A stretch of DNA of 22,677 nt from Candidatus Heimdallarchaeota archaeon LC_2 (GTDB lineage: Archaea > Asgardarchaeota > Heimdallarchaeia > Heimdallarchaeales > Kariarchaeaceae): contig MDVR01000148.1 in NCBI GenBank assembly GCA_001940725.1, forward strand, positions 1 through 22,677. Reading direction: 5' to 3'. Shown piece by piece: positions 16,097 through 22,347 of this stretch (positions within the stretch are counted from its first letter, which is position 1; each line of letters starts with the position of its first letter). A program made the position numbers and the translations under genes. A model generated the notes under the pieces. The model made no database searches. It was given only the letters and a program-made list of their open reading frames with translations, and had not been told where the DNA came from.

Positions 16097-16867
16097 TTAA
16101 TAATATGAGGAGAGATTATACATCATCCACGCTCCGAGGAATAGTATTACTCCTCCAATTATTTTCGAAGCCTTATTTGAGAATCTATGAAAACCGTCAA
16201 TTGAGTTTGAACTTAATATTGGGGAAAAGATTGCATATAGGAAGAACGGAAGACCTGCACCAAAACTGTATGAAGTTATTAGGAACAATTGCTCAATTAT
16301 TTGCTTGTTAACCACAGTAGAAATGACTCCCAGAAAATAACCTAAGGCACATGGTGCGGCAATGATTGTGTAAAGTATACCTAAGACGTATGACATGGTT
16401 ATAAAGTTCTTTTTCTTATCAGAGAATAACCAATTCTCAATACTGCTAGGTATTTTGATATTATAAATTATTGCAGGTGTTTTTATTAGTAGGATTCCTG
16501 CCAATATTAATAGAATACCTTGTCCCATTGCAAAATATAGATAATTTGAGATTAGAAATGAAATAATTGTATAGTTCATAATCAAAGTAAAAGCTAGAAG
16601 AACCGTAACAATTCCTACAATTAAAGAAAGAGAAGAACCGATTCCAGATTTTTTAGAGGGTTCATTTTTCAATGATAGAGCCACGTAACTCGGAAATAAT
16701 GGAAATAGACATGGAGATAAGGAAGATAAAACACCGAGAATGAAATTAACAATTAGTAGTTCCCAAAAATCTAATTTTGAAGTGGGAAATAAATTAAGAA
16801 TCTCTCCTTTTTCATTATATTCATTAATTGATTTAATTATTACTTCCGGATCTGTTAATCCTTCCAT
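16097..16867 (-). CDS. ccdA: CcdA-type membrane electron carrier, copy 2 (second half of a split thioredoxin-CcdA gene)
   Basis: A membrane protein of 256 residues with both CcdA cysteines: SPCLFPLFPSY (Cys near 53) and IIAAPCALGYF (Cys near 173). Unlike copy 1 it has a soluble N-terminal stretch of about 35 residues, and residues 2-16 (EGLTDPEVIIKSINE) match the end of the thioredoxin fold of copy 1 (EGVTTPTIILDAINE), so they belong to thioredoxin rather than to CcdA. The ATG at 16867 overlaps the last codons of the thioredoxin ORF in another frame. It is therefore either translationally coupled through the ATGGA overlap or part of a single fused gene broken by a 1-nt shift. Function as for copy 1. 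Confidence 0.88.
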   Translation of the reverse strand: MEGLTDPEVIIKSINEYNEKGEILNLFPTSKLDFWELLIVNFILGVLSSLSPCLFPLFPSYVALSLKNEPSKKSGIGSSLSLIVGIVTVLLAFTLIMNYTIISFLISNYLYFAMGQGILLILAGILLIKTPAIIYNIKIPSSIENWLFSDKKKNFITMSYVLGILYTIIAAPCALGYFLGVISTVVNKQIIEQLFLITSYSFGAGLPFFLYAIFSPILSSNSIDGFHRFSNKASKIIGGVILFLGAWMMYNLSSYY

Positions 16868-17298
16868 TGGGTTAGAAGGGCACCATCTTCATCAAATAAA
16901 TATAATGTCGGCAAAATTGTTAACTTCATTTTATCCATAAACTTATTTTCATAATCAATTCCAAAAATCCAGGGTGATTCTGTATTTGATTTTAATTCTT
17001 CCATTACTGTAATTGAATCAGAAACCGGTGATACGCTTAACGTGAGGATGTTAAGAGTATCATTATGAGTATTATAGACTTTCTTCAGATTCCCAATTTG
17101 TTTTTCACAAGGTTCACACCAAGACGCAGTCGAATCAACAATTAATAGCTTTCCTTCAAAAATGTTAAAGGAAGTTTTCGAATTGCTTAAACTCAGAAAG
17201 TCTCCTTCCATATGATATGCAGAAACTGAGTTGATATTAGCTAATGATATTATGAAAAAAGATATGCATATGAAAGTTAGAACGTAATTTTTTTTCAT
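16855..17298 (-). CDS. Membrane-targeted thioredoxin-like protein, copy 2 (first half of a split thioredoxin-CcdA gene)
   Basis: A predicted secreted thiol-disulfide oxidoreductase of 147 residues. It has a signal peptide or anchor (about 4-27), WCEPC at 60-64 and a cis-Pro loop LPTLYLF near 129-135. It ends at WKD, just where copy 1 continues with WEG and the final helix of the fold; that helix is encoded in the overlapping frame at the start of CcdA copy 2. As written, the protein lacks the last helix of the thioredoxin fold. Adding one G after the TGG at 16864-16866 would join both frames. ATG start. An A/T-rich region upstream (around 17409-17425) may hold the promoter. Confidence 0.85.
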   Translation of the reverse strand: MKKNYVLTFICISFFIISLANINSVSAYHMEGDFLSLSNSKTSFNIFEGKLLIVDSTASWCEPCEKQIGNLKKVYNTHNDTLNILTLSVSPVSDSITVMEELKSNTESPWIFGIDYENKFMDKMKLTILPTLYLFDEDGALLTQWKD

Positions 17299-17651
17299 TT
17301 ATCAACCCTGTTTGAAGTTATCAGAAAATACGAAATATGGAAATTGTACTTTACTCACGTATTTTGTCTAAATTGTTTCTTTCAAAATTACTATTAAATT
17401 CATAGTTATTATAATATATAATTTTTCAATTTTAAGAATTCTTTTATCTTGTTGATTTGACAAATAATGGTATGGTCAAAGTTTAATTATAAATAACGTA
17501 CAATTAATTCAACAATTCATAATAGATAGACAGTAGGTTTAAGTTTAAGCTGATTGACTTTTTCAGCCATCTCATCTGAAGTTAATTCACGATTTAAATC
17601 AGAATCAGCAACTATCGCCGCTTCCAAAACATTAGTCCCAAATTTCACAAA
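17299..17651. other. Gap between the thioredoxin and receiver-like genes
   Basis: AT-rich DNA of 353 bases. The part at 17517-17648 holds a coding-like small ORF on the minus strand, described separately. The part at 17299-17516 is very A/T-rich, with a strong A/T run at about 17409-17425 that could serve as promoter for the minus-strand thioredoxin gene. No RNA gene or repeat was recognised. Confidence 0.5.
17517..17648 (-). CDS. Small ORF (43 aa) in frame behind the receiver-like gene
   Basis: From a GTG at 17648 a 43-residue frame reads through to TGA at 17517-17519. Its composition is protein-like, with mixed polar and hydrophobic residues, an acidic DSDLNRELTSDEMAEKV helix-like middle and a KPTVYLL end, rather than the Lys/Asn/Ile-rich chance ORFs of this genome. 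It starts 3 nt after the TAA of the receiver-like gene and is in the same frame, so it could be a separate small protein, a C-terminal extension reached by readthrough, or a tail cut off by a nonsense mutation. I recognise no family. Confidence 0.35.
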   Translation of the reverse strand: MKFGTNVLEAAIVADSDLNRELTSDEMAEKVNQLKLKPTVYLL

Positions 17652-18095
17652 TTAATTGAATTTAATAGTAGATGAAAATCTTTGAGTTTTCCAACATCCA
17701 ACACACTCTTCGAATTTCAATTCTGCACAGACTTCAAACATTTGGTCCATTATTATTTTTGTATCTTTATCAGTTTTCAATTTTTTGGGAGAAGAAATTG
17801 TGGACCTAGCACCATATTTGTACATTTCTGAGATCAAATTTTTCTCATCATCATTCAGCAATACAATTATACAAGCTGTAGAATCGAACCTTAGAATTTG
17901 ATCAAACATCATTTTTGCATCTTTTTTACAGTGACAATAATTGATCAATACTAAATCTGGGATGTAATCTTTATATTTGGTAAGTCCAGCATCTCCAGGT
18001 AAGGCAAAATCAAATTCATTATCATAATCTTCAAAACCTTTTCTTAATTTATTTTGAAAATCTTCATCATTATCAATAAGCAAGACTTTTGGCAT
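17652..18095 (-). CDS. Degenerate receiver-domain-like protein, Cys-rich
   Basis: The N-terminal ~105 residues follow the response-regulator receiver pattern: VLLIDNDEDF with acidic residues at 8 and 10, PDLVLINY as the third strand, IIVLLND as the fourth and MYKYGARSTISSPKK as the end. The phosphorylation site is Asn 52 instead of Asp, the conserved Thr/Ser position is Asn 81 and the Lys before Pro is Ser 102, so phosphorelay is unlikely. Cysteines at 54, 56, 75, 123, 131 and 134 include CHC and CVGC pairs, which suggests metal or thiol chemistry. No output domain is present within the 147 residues. ATG start without a Shine-Dalgarno site. A pseudo-receiver used for protein binding or redox sensing is the best guess; the function is not established. 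Confidence 0.65.
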   Translation of the reverse strand: MPKVLLIDNDEDFQNKLRKGFEDYDNEFDFALPGDAGLTKYKDYIPDLVLINYCHCKKDAKMMFDQILRFDSTACIIVLLNDDEKNLISEMYKYGARSTISSPKKLKTDKDTKIIMDQMFEVCAELKFEECVGCWKTQRFSSTIKFN

Positions 18096-18328
18096 GGATG
18101 AAAATTTATGTAAGAATTTAATAAGTATGTTTCCAATTTGATAAATTAGTTGTAATTAATTATTTAATTGCTAACATTTAGTAAGTAAAATGACCGATAT
18201 TTCAAAATAATTAAAAAAGTGTATATCGACCTATTGCAAATCAATTTAAGAGAATTGTATCAGCATAGACAATCCTTGAATTGAATAAATTATTATTTCA
18301 TACTTTAGCTCTAGCATTATTGTAGTTT

Positions 18329-18595
18329 TCAGAAAAATGGTGGGTCTGGATTAATTTTCAGTTTATGATTTGATACAATAAAATCTAAGACATAGAATGC
18401 ACTCCCAATTACCCAACTCAAGCTAACATCAGCGATATTTTTGGGGTAATTTATCTATTGGGGGTTGGATCTTGTAAAGTGTATTAGTTTTAATTAGGTC
18501 TATACCATATTTAGTATTCACTAACCATGGAGCTAACCCCTCATCTGAGATTATAATCCTCGGTCAACCAATTTTATCAACTCCCTAAATGATTC
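18329..18595 (-). pseudogene. Frameshifted remnant of an unrecognised gene
   Basis: Three consecutive minus-strand segments in different frames look like parts of one protein: ESFRELIKLVDRGL (18595 down to about 18554), a segment at about 18560-18432 containing ISDEGLAPWLVNTKYGIDL and QPPIDKLPQKYR, and a segment at about 18448-18332 containing NIADVSLSWVIGSAFYVLDF and ending NPDPPFF before a TGA at 18329-18331. The frames abut or overlap at about 18555 and 18435, as expected from two small indels. No start codon or longer frame is left. Protein-like composition in all three pieces argues against chance. I cannot name the family. Errors in the assembly would give the same picture. Confidence 0.4.
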
Positions 18596-18602
18596 CTAAA
18601 TT

Positions 18603-18610
18603 AAAAAAAA
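18603..18610 (-). terminator. Candidate T-run terminator after the ornithine cyclodeaminase-like gene
   Basis: On the minus strand a run of eight T residues follows about 18 nt after the stop codon at 18628. Archaeal termination commonly occurs at such T-runs. There is no clear hairpin. Confidence 0.35.
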
Positions 18611-18627
18611 TATCACCATATATTTAT

Positions 18628-19581
18628 TTAGTCTTGTAGTTTCAAATAAACTGCTTTTGTAATTTGAATGTCTTGAACCGCCACTCCAGTTAAATCAGCG
18701 ATAGTTATCTCTTCGTCAGAATTTCTTTGGAGAGTTTTATTTTCAATCATATTCCCAATTTCAATTAATTTATCCTCGGAAATTATTCCTTTCTTTAACG
18801 CGTGATATACCTCTCCACGTTCTTTTGATTGACTGATGCTATCAACAATTACTTTGTCAGCGATTTTGAGAATTTCCGGATCCAGTTCTTGCTTATGAAG
18901 GGTATCTGACCCCATAGCAGTGATATGAGTCCCTTTCATAATTTGATCAACTTTGATTAATTCAGTATTGGCTGACGTTGTAGTCACTATTAAATTGCAT
19001 TTCGATGTCAAATCATCCATATCCGAGGTTATCACAACACTAAACCCTTCATTTTGCATATCTTCTTTGATTTGTTGCAATTTTATATCAGATCTCCCCC
19101 AAATTAAGACACTTCGACAAGAAACAACTTGTTTAAGGTACAGTAACTGTTCTCTTGCCTGTAATCCAGTACCAATAATACCGATGTTACTAATGACTTT
19201 AGGAGCCAAATATTTGGTCATAATAGCACCTGCTGCGGCAGTCCGTACTTGTGTTAAATGACCTTCGTCGAGTAAAACCCCTAGCGGTTCCCCTGATTTT
19301 TGGTTGTAGATTAGCATCAATCCTTGCAGGGGAGATATACCAAATAATTCAGTATTTTTTGAAAATCCAGAAGCAATTTTTATTACATAAAAATCATCAT
19401 TTTTGATAGCTCCATATTTAATATGAACGTCTCCCGGTGGATTGTCAAATAACAATTCTCCTACAGGAGGTACAACAACATTTCCTTTTGAATATTCAAC
19501 GAATCCCTTTTCTATAAGGGGTAATACATCGATTGTGGCCAATGCATTCTTTATTTGATCTAAGGAAATTATTTTAGGCAT
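18628..19581 (-). CDS. Ornithine cyclodeaminase / mu-crystallin family protein
   Basis: A cytoplasmic NAD(P)-dependent enzyme of 317 residues, the usual family length. It has the Lys-containing YVIKIASGF near 65-73, VRTAAAGA near 112-119, the dinucleotide-binding GIIGTGLQAREQ near 134-145, GTHITAMGSD near 217-226 and the family C-terminal signature TIADLTGVAVQDI near 294-306. Members include ornithine cyclodeaminase, ketimine reductase (mu-crystallin), alanine dehydrogenase and N-(carboxyethyl)amino acid synthases; sequence alone does not decide which. A saccharopine/lysine-6-dehydrogenase-like gene lies about 0.5 kb further right on the same strand, hinting at lysine or cyclic imine metabolism, but the YCII gene lies between them. 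ATG start. Confidence 0.9.
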   Translation of the reverse strand: MPKIISLDQIKNALATIDVLPLIEKGFVEYSKGNVVVPPVGELLFDNPPGDVHIKYGAIKNDDFYVIKIASGFSKNTELFGISPLQGLMLIYNQKSGEPLGVLLDEGHLTQVRTAAAGAIMTKYLAPKVISNIGIIGTGLQAREQLLYLKQVVSCRSVLIWGRSDIKLQQIKEDMQNEGFSVVITSDMDDLTSKCNLIVTTTSANTELIKVDQIMKGTHITAMGSDTLHKQELDPEILKIADKVIVDSISQSKERGEVYHALKKGIISEDKLIEIGNMIENKTLQRNSDEEITIADLTGVAVQDIQITKAVYLKLQD

Positions 19582-19691
19582 AATAATAGTAAAAAATCTT
19601 TGATTATTAAGATCGATTGACGAATTTTGTAACTTTTATGATTATTATGAATTTAGTAACGGTAGATGGTTATTTTTCTCCTCTAAGCATG

Positions 19692-19702
19692 TTTAAATAA
19701 TA
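19692..19702 (+). promoter_or_regulatory. TATA-like box of the YCII gene
   Basis: TTTAAATAATA lies about 48 nt before the ATG at 19745, which places transcription initiation near 19722 and gives a 5'-UTR of about 20 nt. Confidence 0.4.
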
Positions 19703-19725
19703 AGTTATGTTCGGCCAAAATACCA

Positions 19726-19740
19726 AAATCGAGTCGATTT
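19726..19740. promoter_or_regulatory. Perfect palindrome between promoter and ATG of the YCII gene
   Basis: AAATCGA-G-TCGATTT: perfect 7-bp arms around one base, ending 4 nt before the ATG and just past the predicted transcription start. It could be a repressor operator, or a hairpin that covers the ribosome entry site. Confidence 0.4.
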
Positions 19741-19744
19741 AATT

Positions 19745-20083
19745 ATGAACAAATATTTAGTAGTATATCATGCACCAGCTTCTTTTAATGAAAAAATGGC
19801 TGGAATGAAACCTGAAGAGATGAATGCAGAAATGGGTAAATGGAAAGTATGGATGGAGGATATTGGAGATGCCATGCTTGATATGGGGAACCCTCTTTTT
19901 GGGGGACAAACTGTCAAGAAGTCAGGAAACAAAAATAGTGCGAGGGAAGTTTCCGGTTATTCAATGATTCAAGCAAAATCTATGGATGCAGCTGTGGAAT
20001 TGCTACAAGGTCATCCTCATTTAGAAATGGACGATAGCTGTTCAATTGAAATACATGAAGCAGCTCCCGCCCCAGGTCAATAA
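19745..20083 (+). CDS. YCII-related (DGPF-like) dimeric alpha-beta barrel protein
   Basis: A small cytoplasmic protein of 112 residues with the YCII-type ferredoxin-like fold: an N-terminal strand KYLVVYHAP, a helix with a WKVWMEDIGDAM segment near 34-45 (the usual position of WxxWxxxL), GGQTVKKSG, VSGYSMIQAKSMDAAVELLQGHPHL near 71-91 and a closing IEIHEAAP strand. The family is broad; some members act as dehydrogenases or hydrolases and many are uncharacterised, so no reaction is assigned. ATG start, monocistronic, with its own promoter; convergent with the oxidoreductase gene 40 nt away. Confidence 0.88.
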   Translation: MNKYLVVYHAPASFNEKMAGMKPEEMNAEMGKWKVWMEDIGDAMLDMGNPLFGGQTVKKSGNKNSAREVSGYSMIQAKSMDAAVELLQGHPHLEMDDSCSIEIHEAAPAPGQ

Positions 20084-20123
20084 TTTAGAATTGAATCGAT
20101 CGAATTTATCCCAAATATTCGGC

Positions 20124-21275
20124 TTATAGCTCTTCTATAGTTTCTGTGATTTTAACATTTCTCTTCTCCAGTTCATTCAATAGTGTACTGTAACATGTGC
20201 GATTTTGTCCAATGTACTCGGGGGGAATTATCCCTTTTTTATTACATACACCCTTGGCAACGAGACGTGTAACTATAGAGCAAGTATAACCAGTAGTACG
20301 ACCCATGGATAGTGTCTTTAAGTTTCTATCATAACGATCCAACATATCATAACGATAAGAAACCTTCCTACCTTGTTTCTCTCCTTTAATTATTATCTGC
20401 ATTATAATGAGATCTTCTTCACCTTCTTCGAAATTCCATTTTGGTAAAATCAATTTCGTTGTAAGATCTATAGGTTTGATTTTTACTCCTTTTACTTCAA
20501 TGGTTTCGTGTGAAAATAAACCTAGGTCCATTAGAACTTTCATCTTTTCTATGTGACCTGGATAGCGTAATGTTTTCTCTATCTTGCTAGGTATGTCAGG
20601 AAATGTCTTTGTCAAGGTCCTTAATCCATCATAATTGAAGGCTTCAAGTGAACCAATTTCAGGGAAATTTATTATTTCAGGATCAGATAATGCTGGTCGG
20701 GTCACAAGTTCACCGTTCACAACAAATCTTGCTGGTGTTGTATAATCTTCTATCATATCACTTGGTGAAAAATGAGACTTATATTCAAGGGGCCAGTCTC
20801 TTATTACTGGAAGACCTCCAATATAACAAGTGTAAGAATCGACTGATTCTAAGGAGCTATAGAGATGGCCGAGTATAATACTACTTAAACCGGGAGAAAC
20901 TCCACAATCCACTACTGCAGTTACATTATTTTCTTTTGCTATTTTATCAAGGATAAAAGGATCTTCAGGAAAAAATGAGATATCTACTACATTTTTACCA
21001 CACTCTATAACAGATTTAAGGGTTTCAAAACCCATAATACCTGGTAATGCCCCAACAATAATATCAAAATCCATTACTATGCGTTTCAAAGTTTGTGAGT
21101 CAGATAAATCAGCTTGTATCACATTGATATGTAATGATTTCAATTTATCTAAGAAAGACTGGTTGACATCTGCAACAGTTACATCCATGTCCTCATCCAT
21201 TGCTAAATCAATGGCGATGGTACTCCCAACAATTCCCGCACCTAAAATGAGACACTTCGTTAAACTTACTTCCAT
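20124..21275 (-). CDS. Saccharopine dehydrogenase-family oxidoreductase (lysine 6-dehydrogenase-like)
   Basis: An NAD(P)-dependent cytoplasmic enzyme of 383 residues. The Rossmann motif is GAGIVGS at 12-18, with VTVADVN at the end of the second strand and a VQADLSD segment. Then follow VVDISFFPED, VVDCGVSPGLSS near 121-132 and TLRYPGHIEKMKVLMDLGLF near 235-254, all characteristic of lysine 6-dehydrogenase and saccharopine dehydrogenases. The C-terminus has SMGRTTGYTCS. A GAAGGT ribosome site at 21281-21286 lies 5 nt before the ATG, and a TATA-like A/T box lies around 21299-21312. Lysine 6-dehydrogenase would convert lysine to a cyclic imine, which fits a nearby ornithine cyclodeaminase/ketimine reductase relative; that link is inference. 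Saccharopine or carboxynorspermidine dehydrogenase are alternatives. Confidence 0.88.
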   Translation of the reverse strand: MEVSLTKCLILGAGIVGSTIAIDLAMDEDMDVTVADVNQSFLDKLKSLHINVIQADLSDSQTLKRIVMDFDIIVGALPGIMGFETLKSVIECGKNVVDISFFPEDPFILDKIAKENNVTAVVDCGVSPGLSSIILGHLYSSLESVDSYTCYIGGLPVIRDWPLEYKSHFSPSDMIEDYTTPARFVVNGELVTRPALSDPEIINFPEIGSLEAFNYDGLRTLTKTFPDIPSKIEKTLRYPGHIEKMKVLMDLGLFSHETIEVKGVKIKPIDLTTKLILPKWNFEEGEEDLIIMQIIIKGEKQGRKVSYRYDMLDRYDRNLKTLSMGRTTGYTCSIVTRLVAKGVCNKKGIIPPEYIGQNRTCYSTLLNELEKRNVKITETIEEL

Positions 21276-21677
21276 AAAATACCTTCATTTAGGTCATGAA
21301 AATAAAACATTAAACACTAAGCGAAAAAAACGAAAAATTAGTATAATTGTGGATATCGGATGGTGCAAAAATCGACCGACCTAAAAACAGGACGAAACTA
21401 GGAATCGTTTATTTGGTGTCTTTTCACATATTTTCTATTGCGCATCCTTTGACGGACAAAAGTGTCAATATAAATAATAAATGTCATATTGTGTGTTTTT
21501 GTGAAAATGAGGAAAAATTTAATTTGTTTAGTAAATATAATTGAAACGGAAGCATAGATTAATTCAATTTATAAAGAATATCAATTCATCTTGTGATGAG
21601 TCCATTATGGGATTTCTTTAATTTAATTAGGAAAATAGTATTGTTGTATGATGATCGAATGATTAAGAACAATAATT
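21276..21677. other. 402-base gap upstream of the oxidoreductase gene
   Basis: The left end holds the ribosome site and probable TATA box of the minus-strand oxidoreductase. The rest is AT-rich. Open frames here lack protein-like composition, and I see no tRNA, terminator hairpin or repeat. Two TGATGA strings (about 21594 and 21650) resemble C boxes of archaeal sRNAs but have no matching CTGA box nearby. Confidence 0.5.
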
Positions 21678-22169
21678 TCATTTATGAAATTCCAGCTTAA
21701 TTGGAATCTGCCGGTTCAGAGTATCACCCACAGGTGAAGATTTCTCTAAACGATCGATGAGATATTGAACTTGATCTGGCATGATACCTGGGGCTTCCAA
21801 ATGAACTACTAGTTCAATAGCATCGTAACCTGAGCCTGATGTGTTTTCAATTCCAAGATATGATTGAACATTGAAGTGTCCCTTTACTTCAATTGATAGA
21901 TTGTTGATTTTTAATCCGAGCAAAGCAGAATGAACTGCAATTACTTCTATATCACAAGCTGCCAAAGCGGCAAGTTGCATTTGCATAGCATTAAGATGTT
22001 TCTCACCTCCAAAATTACTCTTTATTCCATTATACTCAACTTCTGCACCGTCACCCCCTGTCCACTTCACAACCATAATAGGATCACGATCAGCTTGACT
22101 TGGATCTTTTTTTACACTTTCCTTAAAATTCTTTATTTCAGTAACATTTATTCCATTAATCTCTGACAA
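21678..22169 (-). CDS. OsmC/Ohr-like family protein
   Basis: A 163-residue protein of the OsmC-like fold. Residues 44-72 give VEYNGIKSNFGGEKHLNAM and ALAACDIEV, with the conserved N-terminal Cys near 72 at the start of the long central helix, then IEVKGHFN and a C-terminal SPVGDTL segment near 145-151. In peroxidase members this last motif is CPV; here the Cys is Ser, so a classical two-Cys peroxide reduction cycle is doubtful. The start is TTG at 22169, well supported by a GGGAGG ribosome site 8-9 nt upstream. It stands alone and is divergent from the gene at 22348, with which it shares a 178-nt promoter region. Confidence 0.87.
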   Translation of the reverse strand: MSEINGINVTEIKNFKESVKKDPSQADRDPIMVVKWTGGDGAEVEYNGIKSNFGGEKHLNAMQMQLAALAACDIEVIAVHSALLGLKINNLSIEVKGHFNVQSYLGIENTSGSGYDAIELVVHLEAPGIMPDQVQYLIDRLEKSSPVGDTLNRQIPIKLEFHK

Positions 22170-22242
22170 ATATATTACCTCCCAGCAACATAATTTATTC
22201 TATTTTATTAATACCTATTCCTATTAATTAGTGTTATTATTT

Positions 22243-22316
22243 CCTAGGCAAAATTGGTTAATTATGGATTATTATAAATATTTATACCCCGTACTACAAT
22301 CAGTTTACCTAGGCAA
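22243..22316. promoter_or_regulatory. Divergent promoter region with repeated CCTAGGCAA sites
   Basis: CCTAGGCAA occurs at 22243-22251 and again at 22308-22316 in the same orientation, starts 65 bp apart. Between them lies a perfectly palindromic A/T box, TATAAATATTTATA (22273-22286). If that box drives the plus-strand gene at 22348, the second repeat sits at the transcription start and the first just upstream of the promoter, the arrangement of a regulator with two operators. Each repeat contains the palindrome CCTAGG. Confidence 0.45.
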
Positions 22317-22347
22317 CATCTAGATTTTAATAAATCGATACTAAATA

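Larger units (their letters stand above)
18096..18627. other. 532-base gap with a decayed gene
   Basis: The right half (18329-18595) contains frame-broken coding remnants on the minus strand, listed separately, and a T-run terminator candidate lies at 18603-18610. The left half (18096-18328) is AT-rich; it probably contains the receiver gene promoter (an A/T box around 18105-18113) and nothing else I can recognise. Confidence 0.5.

Noticed and set aside
21347..21544. 65-codon plus-strand open frame in the gap upstream of the oxidoreductase gene
   Set aside because: Composition is not protein-like, there is no ribosome site, and no motif is recognisable.
21590..21660. TGATGA strings resembling C boxes of a C/D sRNA
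   Set aside because: No CTGA D box or terminal stem lies within the normal 50-70 nt.
21674..21691. AATTTCA/TGAAATT inverted repeat at the end of the OsmC-like gene as a terminator
   Set aside because: The stem is all weak A/T pairs, overlaps the stop codon, and no T-run follows it on the minus strand.
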